From Streptomyces caelestis (GTDB taxonomy: Bacteria; Actinomycetota; Actinomycetes; Streptomycetales; Streptomycetaceae): a DNA stretch of 64,000 nucleotides. Below are positions 46,887 through 54,566 of this stretch, piece after piece. The notes under the pieces were generated by a model. It ran no database searches, was not told the DNA's origin, and worked only from the letters and a program-made list of their open reading frames with translations. Position 1 is the first letter of the stretch. The number at the start of each line of letters is the position of its first letter. Location: assembly GCF_001279005.1 (NCBI RefSeq), contig NZ_LGCN01000201.1, forward strand, positions 1-64,000, given 5' to 3'. The position numbers were made by a program, and so were the translations under genes.

Positions 46887-47486
46887 TCAGCTGGGGGGCA
46901 CGCCGAGGGCGGGGAGCACCACGGCGTCGATGTACGAGGTGAGGAACGCCCGCGTGGGCGGAAGGTCGTCGATCAGCGTCCGCGTGGCGAACGCGCCGAC
47001 GAGCATGTGCACCAGGTAGTCCAGCGCCGGGTTGTCCGGGCGGATCTCGCCCCGGTCGACCGCGCGCCGGATCATCCGCCGGAACTCCTCCATCTCCGGT
47101 TCGACCAGGAGTTCCTTGAACGCCTGGCACAGATCGTCGTTCATGTGCACGGCCATGGCGAGCGCGCGCATCAGGGCGGCGTTCCGCTCCATGGCGCAGT
47201 CGTCCTCACGCCCGGCGATGGCGTGCAGGTCGCCGCGCAGGCTCCCGGTGTCGATGCCGGCGAGGCCGCCGGGCTTCTGGCTGCGCATCGCCCTCACCAC
47301 CAGCTCGGCCTTGCCGCCCCACTGGCGGTAGAGGGTGGCCTTGCTGGAGCGGGTGCGGGCGGCCACGGCGTCCATGGTGAGGGCGTCGTAGCCGACCTCA
47401 CGGAGCAGGTCGAGCACGGCCCCGTACAGCTCGGCCTCGCGCTCGGGGGTGATCCGGCTGCGACGCGTCGTCGCTCCTTCGTTCAT
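46887..47486 (-). CDS. TetR-family regulator of the MMPL pump
   Basis: 199 residues from the ATG at 47486. TetR HTH near residues 28-60 (LTMDAVAARTRSSKATLYRQ), then an AcrR-like ligand domain with GEIRPDNPALDYLVHMLVGA. A GTG nine bases upstream is an alternative start. Upstream lie two near-identical palindromes (47527 and 47574), so autorepression and control of the downstream MMPL gene are expected. Ligand unknown. Confidence 0.88.
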   Translation of the reverse strand: MNEGATTRRSRITPEREAELYGAVLDLLREVGYDALTMDAVAARTRSSKATLYRQWGGKAELVVRAMRSQKPGGLAGIDTGSLRGDLHAIAGREDDCAMERNAALMRALAMAVHMNDDLCQAFKELLVEPEMEEFRRMIRRAVDRGEIRPDNPALDYLVHMLVGAFATRTLIDDLPPTRAFLTSYIDAVVLPALGVPPS

Positions 47487-47526
47487 GCCGCCCACCTTTC
47501 CGCTCCGGTGCCCACCGAGTCAAAGA

Positions 47527-47543
47527 AACGACACGGTTTCGTA
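47527..47543. promoter_or_regulatory. TetR operator 1 (imperfect palindrome)
   Basis: AACGACACGGTTTCGTA, with GTCAAAGA immediately upstream; two mismatches from the second copy 47 bp away. It lies about 40 bp before the TetR start codon. Confidence 0.65.
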
Positions 47544-47573
47544 CAGGACGAAGGTACTCCACCCCATCAAAGA

Positions 47574-47590
47574 AACGAAACGGTTTCGTT
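47574..47590. promoter_or_regulatory. TetR operator 2 (perfect palindrome)
   Basis: AACGAAACGGTTTCGTT, 8+1+8 perfect inverted repeat, preceded by ATCAAAGA as in operator 1. The pair forms a 47-bp direct duplication. Typical AcrR/TetR operator style. Confidence 0.75.
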
Positions 47591-47605
47591 CGTGTCCTGC
47601 GTCAC

Positions 47606-49111
47606 CCGACCCCTTGCGAGAAGGCCCCGGCGTTCACGCCGGGGCTGGGACACCCTCACTCACGGGGGCACATCCCACGCTCGGCAATGTGGAGCGTTGT
47701 CGCGCCAGGCAGGACACGGAGCCCTCTGACGACCACCCGGCGGAACCGGGCGAACACGAACGCGCGTACCTCTGTTCACCGGTTGGGACGATCATGCGGG
47801 AGAAGGTGTGCGGGTGTGCGGGGCTCGTACGTACGGTCAGTTGGCCAGGAGTCGGCTGAGCGGAACAGGGGGCAGTGGGTGTGGACCATGGGGGAGGCTG
47901 TTGGGCATGCCCGGTACACCTACCGACTGCGGGTATCGGCCACTGCCCGGGTGGGGCTGGAGGATGAGTGGGGGCGGTGCCGGTGGGTGTGGAACGAGTG
48001 CGTGGCCCGTGCGAAGAGGGCCTACGCCGAGGGAGAGGTGTGTGGTCCGGCCCGGCTGGACCGGATGCTGACCCGGGCGCGTGCGGTGGCGCCGTGGCTG
48101 GCCAAGGGTGCCTCGGTGCCTCAGCAGCAGATCATCCGTGACTTCGCCGCCTCCCGAACGAAAGCCCTCAAGGACATCAAGAACCGGCTCCCGTTGAAAC
48201 GGCGGGCCGGGATGCCCCGGCACAAGAAGCTGCGCAGGACCGATCCCTCGCTGAACTACACGCGGCGCGGCTTCCGCCTCAGGGACGGGCGACTGCACCT
48301 GGCGGGCGGGATCGTCCTGACCGTGGTCTGGTCGCGTCCTCTCCCGGCCGAGCCTTCCTCGGTGCGGGTCTACCGCGACGCTGTCGGGCACTGGTACGCC
48401 TCGTTCGTCCTCCCCGCCCCGATCGATCCGCTGCCGTCGACCGGTGCGGTCATCGGTATCGACTGGGGCGTGCGGGAGACGGCCACCACCACCTCCGACA
48501 CCCACGACCTCCCCCACCCCCGCCACGGTCGGAAGGCGCAGGAGAAGCTGTCCCGCTACGACCGGATGATGGCCCGCCGCAAACCGGCGAAAGGGCAGGC
48601 GGCGTCGAAGGGGTACCGGGAGGCGAAGCGGTGGCGGGCGAAGACGTACGCGAGGATCGCCCGACAGCGGCAGGACACCGCCCGCAAGTGGGCGAAGAAA
48701 GTCGTGCGCGACCACGACGCGATCGCGGTGGAGGACTTCCGACCGAAGTTCCTCGCCCGCACCACGATGGCCCACAAGGCGGCCGATGCCGCGATCGGCG
48801 CCACCAAGCAGGCTCTGATCGAGATGGGCCGCAAGCACGGGCGGGATGTGCGTCTGGTGCATCCCGCGCACACCACCATGGACTGCGCCAGGTGCGGAGC
48901 GAGAGCCAAGCACGCCCTGCCGCTGTCGGAACGTACCTATACCTGCACCGCGTGCGGAGCCGTTTCCCCGAGGGACAAGAACTCCGCCCGCGTGATGCTT
49001 CTCCGGGCAGGTCTGGACCCGGCTGGTGTCGAGGGCGCAAGACCTCCCGGAGCGCCGCTCCGGGAGGCGGCCTGAGCCAGGAATCCCCTCCTGAGGGAGG
49101 GGAGCAGTCAA
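47606..49111 (+). mobile_element. Solo tnpB insertion of IS200/IS605 (IS608-like) type
   Basis: Right end: GAAT (49081-49084), a hairpin TCCCCTCC-TGAG-GGAGGGGA (stem 84-91/96-103), then GCAG and TCAA (49108-49111). This is the IS608 arrangement of right guide GAAT, hairpin and TCAA cleavage site. Left end: hairpin GCCCCGGCG-TTCA-CGCCGGGGC at 47624-47645 preceded by GAAG; the cleavage site is uncertain, TCAC at 47602-47605 being a candidate. No tnpA is present, so movement would need a Y1 transposase in trans. Right boundary firm, left boundary within about 20 bp. Confidence 0.8.
47888..49075 (+). CDS. tnpB: TnpB, RNA-guided RuvC-like nuclease of IS200/IS605 family
   Basis: 395 residues. The three RuvC acidic residues are present: D192 in GIDWGVRETATTT, E282 in AVEDFRPKF and D363 in RDKNSARVM. 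The zinc ribbon CARCGA...CTACGA (residues about 338-359) is intact, as is the N-terminal YRLRVSATARVGLEDEWGRC OrfB helix-turn-helix region. Nothing is truncated, so it is probably active. TnpB cuts DNA next to a short motif using a guide RNA from the element right end, which promotes retention of the element. ATG at 47888; weak ribosome binding site. Confidence 0.92.
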   Translation: MGEAVGHARYTYRLRVSATARVGLEDEWGRCRWVWNECVARAKRAYAEGEVCGPARLDRMLTRARAVAPWLAKGASVPQQQIIRDFAASRTKALKDIKNRLPLKRRAGMPRHKKLRRTDPSLNYTRRGFRLRDGRLHLAGGIVLTVVWSRPLPAEPSSVRVYRDAVGHWYASFVLPAPIDPLPSTGAVIGIDWGVRETATTTSDTHDLPHPRHGRKAQEKLSRYDRMMARRKPAKGQAASKGYREAKRWRAKTYARIARQRQDTARKWAKKVVRDHDAIAVEDFRPKFLARTTMAHKAADAAIGATKQALIEMGRKHGRDVRLVHPAHTTMDCARCGARAKHALPLSERTYTCTACGAVSPRDKNSARVMLLRAGLDPAGVEGARPPGAPLREAA

Positions 49112-49131
49112 GGCTGTCGGTTTCTCATAAG
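48960..49131 (+). ncRNA. Putative omega (reRNA) guide RNA of TnpB
   Basis: By analogy with ISDra2 and other TnpB systems, the 3' end of tnpB plus the right-end hairpin form the scaffold and the flanking DNA after TCAA (49112-49131, GGCTGTCGGTTTCTCATAAG) would be the guide. The 3' hairpin and the end TCAA are visible; the 5' limit and processing are inferred. Confidence 0.5.
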
Positions 49132-49158
49132 TTGCCGGGCCCGAGGCCCCGGCAAAGC

Positions 49159-52100
49159 ATGGGAAGGGTGAGCTATCTGCGTCTGCCGCACCTCAAGGAC
49201 GACCTGCTGTGCTTCGTGGCCGAGGACGACCTCTGGCTCGCCCCGCTCGACGGACCGGGCCGCGCCTGGCGGCTCACCGTCGACCGCACCAAGCTCGGCC
49301 ACCCCCGCTTCTCCCCCGACGGCCGCCACATCGCGTACACGAGCTGGCGCAGCCTCGACCCCGAGGTGCACCTCGTCCCGGTGGACGGCGGACCGGGCCG
49401 GCGCCTCACCTATTGGGGCAGCTCCGACACCCGGATCTGCGGCTGGGCGCCCCCCGACGAGGGCGGCCACGCCGAGATCCTCGCCGTCGCCTCGCACGGC
49501 GAGCCCTTCTCGTACTTCACCTGGGCCTACACCCTCGCCTGCGACGGCAGCCCGGGCCGCAAACTCCCCTGGGGCCCGGTCTCCGACATCCAGGTCGCCG
49601 ACATCGCCGGCGAGCGCAGGTCACTGCTGCTCACCGGCACCCCGCCGCACGAACCGGCCTCCTGGAAGCGCTACCGGGGCGGCGCCACGGGCAGGCTGTG
49701 GCTGCACGGGCAGCGGCTGCTCGACGGGCTCGACGGCCACCTGCACTCCCCGATGTTCGTCGGCGGCCGGATCGCCTTCCTCTCCGACCACGAGGGCGTC
49801 GGCAACCTGTACTCGTGCGCGTACGACGGCTCCGACCTGCGCCGCCACACCGACCACGACGCCTTCTACGCCCGGCACGCCGCCGGCGACGGCACCCGGG
49901 TCGTCTACCAGTGCGCGGGCGATCTGTGGCTGGTGGACGACCTGTCCCCCGGTGCCGTCCCGCGCCGGCTCGACGTGACGCTGCACGGCCCGCGGGCCGG
50001 GCGGCGCCCCTACCAGGTGCCCGCCGCCCGCCACCTCGACGGCCTCTCGGTCGACGAGACCGGCCGCGCCAGCGCCGTCGTCGTCCGCGGCGGCCTGCAC
50101 TGGCTCACCCACCGCGACGGCCCCGCCCGCACCCTCACCGACACCCCGGGCGTACGGGTCCGGCTGCCGGAGATGCTCGGCGCGGGCGGCCGGGTGGCGT
50201 ACGTGACGGACGCCGAGGGCGAGGACGCCGTCGAGATCGCCTCCCTGCCCCGCGCCACCGGCCAGCGCGCCCCCCGGCGGCTCGCCGCCGGGGAGCTGGG
50301 CCGGGTGCTGGAGATGGTGGCCGACCCGGACGGGCAGCGGCTGGCCGTCGCCGCGCACGACGGACGGCTGCTGCTGGTCGACACCGGTGAAGAGGGGCAG
50401 GGGGAGGTCACCGAGCTGATCCACTCCGGCAACGGGCCGGTGCGCGACCTCGCCTTCTCCCCCGACGGGGCGTGGCTGGCCTGGTCCCACCCGGTGATCG
50501 GGCGGTCGCTGCGGCAGATCAAACTCGCCCGGATCAAGGACCGGCTGGTCCTCGACGTCACGGGCGGCCGCTTCGAGGACGAGAACCCGGTCTTCACCCG
50601 CGACGGCCGCTACCTCGCCTTCCTCTCCTGGCGCGGCTTCGACCCGGTCTACGACGTGCACACCGGCGACCTGTCCTTCCCGCTGGGCTGCCGCCCGTAC
50701 CTGGTGCCGCTGTCGTCGGCGACCCCCTCCCCGTTCGCCCTCAACCCCGAGGGCCGCCCGGCCGCCGGGGGCCTGGACCCGGTGGAGCGCGAGGACGCCG
50801 AGGAGGGCGGCGAGGTCGGCACGGTGACCGTGGAGGCGGAGGGCCTGGAGAGCAGGGTCACGCCCTTCCCGGTGACCGCCTCCAAGTACTCGGGGCTGCA
50901 CCCGGTCGCGGGCTGCGGCCTGGTGTGGCTGCGCTGGCCGATCTCCGGCGCGCTCGGCGAGACGTTCGTCAACCCCGACGACACCAGCGGCCGGCCCGCC
51001 CTGGAGCACTTCGACATCGTCAAGGCCAAGAGGTCCGAACTCGTCGCCGACCTGGACTTCTTCGCGGTCAGCGGCGACGGCACCCGACTGGTCGTGGTCG
51101 ACGAGGGCGAGCTGCGCGCGATGCCCGCCACCGAGCCCGGCGACGGCGACTCCACGGTGTGGATCGACTCCCGCCGCATCCTGCACGAGGCCGACCCGGC
51201 CGCCGAGTGGCGCCAGGCGTACGCGGAGGCCGGACGACTGATCCGCGCCTACTTCTGGGAACCGGACATGTGCGGCATCGACTGGGACGCGGTCCTGGAG
51301 CAGTACCGCCCGCTGGTCGAACGGGTCGCCTCCCCCGACGAGTTCGCCGACCTGCTGCGCGAGGTGCTCGGCGAACTCGGCACCTCCCACGCCTACGTCA
51401 CCGCCGCCCGCCGCAACGAGGGCCCTGCGCACTACCAGCGCCGCCAGGGCCTGCTCGGCGCCAACTTCGCCCCGCGCGAGGGAGGCTGGGCGGTCCGGCG
51501 CATCCTGCCCGGCGACTCCTCCGACTCCCGCGCCCGCTCCCCGCTGGCCGGCACCGGCATCCGCGAGGGCGCGGTCCTCACCCACGTCGACGGCCGCCCG
51601 GTGGACCCGCTCACGGGTCCTTATCCGCTGCTCGCGGCGGCGGGCGGCACCACCGTGGAGCTGACGTTCGTCCCCGCCGGGGGCGAGGGCCCGCCCCGCC
51701 GGGTCGCCGTCGTCCCGCTCGTCGACGAGACGCCGCTGCGCTACCAGGACTGGGTCGCCAAACGCCGCGCGGTGGTGCGGGAGCTGAGCGGGGGCCGGTG
51801 CGGCTATCTGCACATCCCGGACATGGGCGGCTCCGGCTGGGCCCAGTTCAACCGCGACGTGCGCATGGAGATGTCCCGCCCCGCGCTGATCGTGGACGTG
51901 CGCGGCAACGCGGGCGGACACATCAGCGAACTCGTCGTCGAGAAGCTGACCCGCACCATCATCGGCTGGGACCTCACCCGCGACGCCCAGCCGGTGTCGT
52001 ACGCCTCCAACGCCCCGCGCGGACCGGTCGTGGCCCTCGCGGACGAGGCGACCAGCTCCGACGGCGACATGATCACCGCCGCGTTCAAACTGCTGGAGCT

Positions 52101-52422
52101 GGGCCCGGTGGTGGGCCAGCGCACCTGGGGCGGGGTGGTCGGCATGACCGGCCGGCACCGGCTCGGCGACGGCACGGTGATCACGGTGCCGATGAACGCG
52201 GCCTGGTTCGACGCGTACGGCTGGTCCGTGGAGAACAAGGGCGTCGAACCCGACCTGGAGGCGCTGCGCACCCCGCTGGACTGGGCCGAGGGCCGGTACG
52301 CGGTGCTCGACGACGCGGTACGGCTCGCCCTCGACCTGCTGGAGGCCAACCCCCCGGCGACACCCCCCACTTACCGCGACGTGCCCGACCGCTCCCGGCC
52401 GAAGCTGCCGCCCCGGACGTGA
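49159..52422 (+). CDS. Tricorn-type protease (S41 family) with beta-propeller and PDZ domains
   Basis: 1087 residues, the tricorn homologue size. N-terminal WD/TolB-like propellers (LGHPRFSPDGRHIAYTSW, FSPDGAWLAWSHPV, FTRDGRYLAFLSWRG) to about residue 600, a C-terminal catalytic core with S743-H744 in LGTSHAYVTAA, a PDZ domain near 790-855 (GIREGAVLTHVDGRPVDPLT), IVDVRGNAGGHISELVVEKL and the nucleophile region DEATSSDGDM (S966/S967). It would trim peptides made by the proteasome. ATG at 49159 lacks a ribosome binding site; GTG at 49168 is an alternative. The upstream promoter region carries the tnpB insertion. Confidence 0.92.
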   Translation: MGRVSYLRLPHLKDDLLCFVAEDDLWLAPLDGPGRAWRLTVDRTKLGHPRFSPDGRHIAYTSWRSLDPEVHLVPVDGGPGRRLTYWGSSDTRICGWAPPDEGGHAEILAVASHGEPFSYFTWAYTLACDGSPGRKLPWGPVSDIQVADIAGERRSLLLTGTPPHEPASWKRYRGGATGRLWLHGQRLLDGLDGHLHSPMFVGGRIAFLSDHEGVGNLYSCAYDGSDLRRHTDHDAFYARHAAGDGTRVVYQCAGDLWLVDDLSPGAVPRRLDVTLHGPRAGRRPYQVPAARHLDGLSVDETGRASAVVVRGGLHWLTHRDGPARTLTDTPGVRVRLPEMLGAGGRVAYVTDAEGEDAVEIASLPRATGQRAPRRLAAGELGRVLEMVADPDGQRLAVAAHDGRLLLVDTGEEGQGEVTELIHSGNGPVRDLAFSPDGAWLAWSHPVIGRSLRQIKLARIKDRLVLDVTGGRFEDENPVFTRDGRYLAFLSWRGFDPVYDVHTGDLSFPLGCRPYLVPLSSATPSPFALNPEGRPAAGGLDPVEREDAEEGGEVGTVTVEAEGLESRVTPFPVTASKYSGLHPVAGCGLVWLRWPISGALGETFVNPDDTSGRPALEHFDIVKAKRSELVADLDFFAVSGDGTRLVVVDEGELRAMPATEPGDGDSTVWIDSRRILHEADPAAEWRQAYAEAGRLIRAYFWEPDMCGIDWDAVLEQYRPLVERVASPDEFADLLREVLGELGTSHAYVTAARRNEGPAHYQRRQGLLGANFAPREGGWAVRRILPGDSSDSRARSPLAGTGIREGAVLTHVDGRPVDPLTGPYPLLAAAGGTTVELTFVPAGGEGPPRRVAVVPLVDETPLRYQDWVAKRRAVVRELSGGRCGYLHIPDMGGSGWAQFNRDVRMEMSRPALIVDVRGNAGGHISELVVEKLTRTIIGWDLTRDAQPVSYASNAPRGPVVALADEATSSDGDMITAAFKLLELGPVVGQRTWGGVVGMTGRHRLGDGTVITVPMNAAWFDAYGWSVENKGVEPDLEALRTPLDWAEGRYAVLDDAVRLALDLLEANPPATPPTYRDVPDRSRPKLPPRT

Positions 52423-52456
52423 GAAGGGGCGCCCCTTCGCCACGGGACGCCCCTTC
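52423..52456 (+). terminator. Hairpins after the tricorn gene
   Basis: GAAGGGGCGCCCCTTC at 52423-52438 is a perfect 16-bp palindrome directly behind the stop codon; AAGGGGCG can also pair with CGCCCCTT at 52448-52455, giving a larger loop. Serves the tricorn gene and possibly the convergent small gene. Confidence 0.75.
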
Positions 52457-52499
52457 CACATCAGCGCACGACGTGCTCAGACGTGCTCAGCGCTCGGCG

Positions 52500-52679
52500 T
52501 CAGACCTCGTAGTCCTGGTCGACACGCTCCTCGGACTCCCGCCGGCGCCGCTGCTCGTCCATGTCCTCGTCCCGCCGGCGGCCGCGGCTTTGCATCTGCT
52601 CCTTGCCCTGCTGGGCACGCTGCTTGGCCTGCTGCTGGAACTGCTCGGACTTCTCCTGGAACTGGTCCTTCATACCCAT
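52500..52679 (-). CDS. Tiny Gln/Arg/Glu-rich hydrophilic protein
   Basis: 59 residues, MGMKDQFQEKSEQFQQQAKQ followed by a short RAQQGKEQMQSRGRRRDEDM and a charged tail ending DQDYEV. Fully helical, coiled-coil-like, no hydrophobic core. GGGAGTGA lies 6 nt before the ATG at 52679, and the gene is closed by TGA at 52500. Similar small Gln-rich proteins are common in streptomycetes; a stress or hydration role is conceivable but unproven. It sits between the tricorn gene (convergent) and the SDR operon. Confidence 0.78.
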   Translation of the reverse strand: MGMKDQFQEKSEQFQQQAKQRAQQGKEQMQSRGRRRDEDMDEQRRRRESEERVDQDYEV

Positions 52680-52755
52680 GTGGGTTCACTCCCGTTGTGG
52701 GGTGGGGGAACTTGCCCGACCAGATTCACACGGCCCCTCACCCTCCGCATGTCGA

Positions 52756-53640
52756 TCAGTCACGGACCGTGTTCCGGTGCTGCTCATCGGCGTTGCCACC
52801 CGCCCCGACCAACCCCGTGCGCACGCCCGTGAGCCGGTCGCCGAAGCGCCGCATCTCCCGCTGCCCCACGGTCCCGATGACCGCGGGCAGGCAGCCGCGC
52901 ACGCCCTGCATCCCGCGCAGCCACCACTGCCCGTACACATGGCTCGCCCGCCGCTCGACGCCGGCCACCAGCCGGTCCACCGCGGGCCCCAGCGGGTAGG
53001 TCTTGTTCGACGGCCACGGCAGCCGCTGCCGCAACTCCCGCATCACGTCGTCCTGGTCGGCCCCGCGCACCATGTCGGTGTCGGTCCACGACAGGTACCC
53101 GACGCCCACCTTCACGCCCCGGTGGCCGACTTCGGCCCGCAGCGCGTGCGCGTACGCCTCCACACCGGACTTGGAGGCGCAGTACGCCGTCATCATCGGC
53201 GCGGGGGTGATCGCGGCGAGCGAGGCTATCTGCAGCAGGTAGCCGCGGCTCTCGGCGAGCAGCGGCAGGAACGCCCGCGCGGTGACCGCCGATCCGATCA
53301 GGTTCACCTCGATCACCCGCCGCCAGGACTCCGGGTCGGAGCCGGCGAACGGACCACCCGTCGCCACACCGGCGTTGGCGACCACGATGTCGACCCGGCC
53401 GAACCGCTCCCGGACCTCCTCGGCGACCTTGGCCATCGCCTCGTGGTCGGTGACGTCCGCGTACCAGTGGTCGCTGTCGCTGTGCAGCCGCGCGGAGACG
53501 GCCTTGAGCGCGTCCGGCTCCAGCCCGACCAGCGCCACCTTCACCCCGCGCGCGGAGAGCTTGCGCGCCAGCAACTCCCCGACTCCGCGCGCCGCTCCGG
53601 TGACGACGGCGACCTTTCCTTCGAGACTCACCCTGCTCAT
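52756..53640 (-). CDS. Short-chain dehydrogenase/reductase
   Basis: 294 residues, classical SDR. NAD(P) loop VAVVTGAARGVGELLARKLS near residue 10, NAGVATGG near 88, catalytic Ser in LQIASLAAITPAPMMTAYCA with Tyr-x-x-x-Lys as YCASK near 156. Its C-terminal extension (WWLRGMQGVRGCLPAVIGTV) is as in mycobacterial SadH-like enzymes. Last gene of the monooxygenase-hydrolase-SDR operon; its ATG overlaps the hydrolase stop (ATGA). Confidence 0.92.
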   Translation of the reverse strand: MSRVSLEGKVAVVTGAARGVGELLARKLSARGVKVALVGLEPDALKAVSARLHSDSDHWYADVTDHEAMAKVAEEVRERFGRVDIVVANAGVATGGPFAGSDPESWRRVIEVNLIGSAVTARAFLPLLAESRGYLLQIASLAAITPAPMMTAYCASKSGVEAYAHALRAEVGHRGVKVGVGYLSWTDTDMVRGADQDDVMRELRQRLPWPSNKTYPLGPAVDRLVAGVERRASHVYGQWWLRGMQGVRGCLPAVIGTVGQREMRRFGDRLTGVRTGLVGAGGNADEQHRNTVRD

Positions 53641-54566
53641 GCGCTCTCCTCGACGGCGGGTACGGCGGGTATGCGGGCGGCGGCCAGGGACCGGATCCTC
53701 CCGGTGACCAGGTCGGGCGCCTCGACGGGCGTCATGTGGCCGACGCCGGGCAGTTCGGTGACGCCGAGGCAGTTCGGCAGCGCGGCGGCGATCGACCGGG
53801 CGTGCACGGGCGGGGTGAGCCGGTCCGCGCCGCCGACGACGATCTCGACCGGTACCCGCAACTCGGCGAGTCCGTGGTCGAGATCGAGCCCGTCGAGCAC
53901 GCGCGACCAGGCGTGGCGCACCGCGCGCGGGCAGGAGTGCACGATACGGGCGCACGCCTCGACCATGTCCGGGGCGGAGGCGGGGCCCATCGTCGCGTAC
54001 CTGAGGATCCGGCGGGCGAGCGGCGTGATCGGTCCGAGCGGGGCCCGGGAGCCGAGGACGCGGCCGGTCAGCCGGCTCCGCAGCCGTCCCGGCCGCAGCG
54101 GCAGCACCGTCGACTCGGCGACCAGCCGCGAACTGCCCGTGCTGCACAGCAGGACGGCGGCCACGTGCGCGCGGAACGCGGGTCTGCCGGCGGCGGCCAT
54201 CACCGTCATCCCGCCCATGGAGTGCCCGGCGACCACGGCCTGTTCGCCCGGCGCGAGGGTGGCGGTGAGGACGGCCTCGAGGTCGTCGGCGAGCGCGTCG
54301 GTGCTGCACGCCGGGCTCGCGGGGGTACGTCCGTGGCCGCGCTGGTCGTAGGCGATGACCCGGTGTTCGGCGGCCAGTTCGCGGATCTGCGCGGCCCAGA
54401 AGGCGGTCGAGCAGGTCCAGCCGTGGGCGAGGACGACCGCGGGCGCCCGCTCGGGGCCGTGCACCTCGACGTGCAGCCGGGCGCCGTCGGCGGAGCGGGC
54501 GGACAGCTCACGGACGGCGGCGGGCGGGGCGTACGGACCGGAGGTGACGTGGGCGAGGCGGCTCAC
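53637..54566 (-). CDS. Alpha/beta-fold hydrolase
   Basis: 309 residues. Oxyanion region VVLAHGWTCSTAFWAAQIRE near residue 43, VIAYDQRGHGRTPASP near 70, nucleophile elbow VAGHSMGGMTVMAAAG near 113, acidic residue in VVGGADRLTPP near 240 and His in PGVGHMTPVEAPD near 275. Likely esterase or lipase acting on the ester formed by the upstream monooxygenase. GTG overlaps the monooxygenase stop (GTGA). Confidence 0.9.
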   Translation of the reverse strand: MSRLAHVTSGPYAPPAAVRELSARSADGARLHVEVHGPERAPAVVLAHGWTCSTAFWAAQIRELAAEHRVIAYDQRGHGRTPASPACSTDALADDLEAVLTATLAPGEQAVVAGHSMGGMTVMAAAGRPAFRAHVAAVLLCSTGSSRLVAESTVLPLRPGRLRSRLTGRVLGSRAPLGPITPLARRILRYATMGPASAPDMVEACARIVHSCPRAVRHAWSRVLDGLDLDHGLAELRVPVEIVVGGADRLTPPVHARSIAAALPNCLGVTELPGVGHMTPVEAPDLVTGRIRSLAAARIPAVPAVEESA

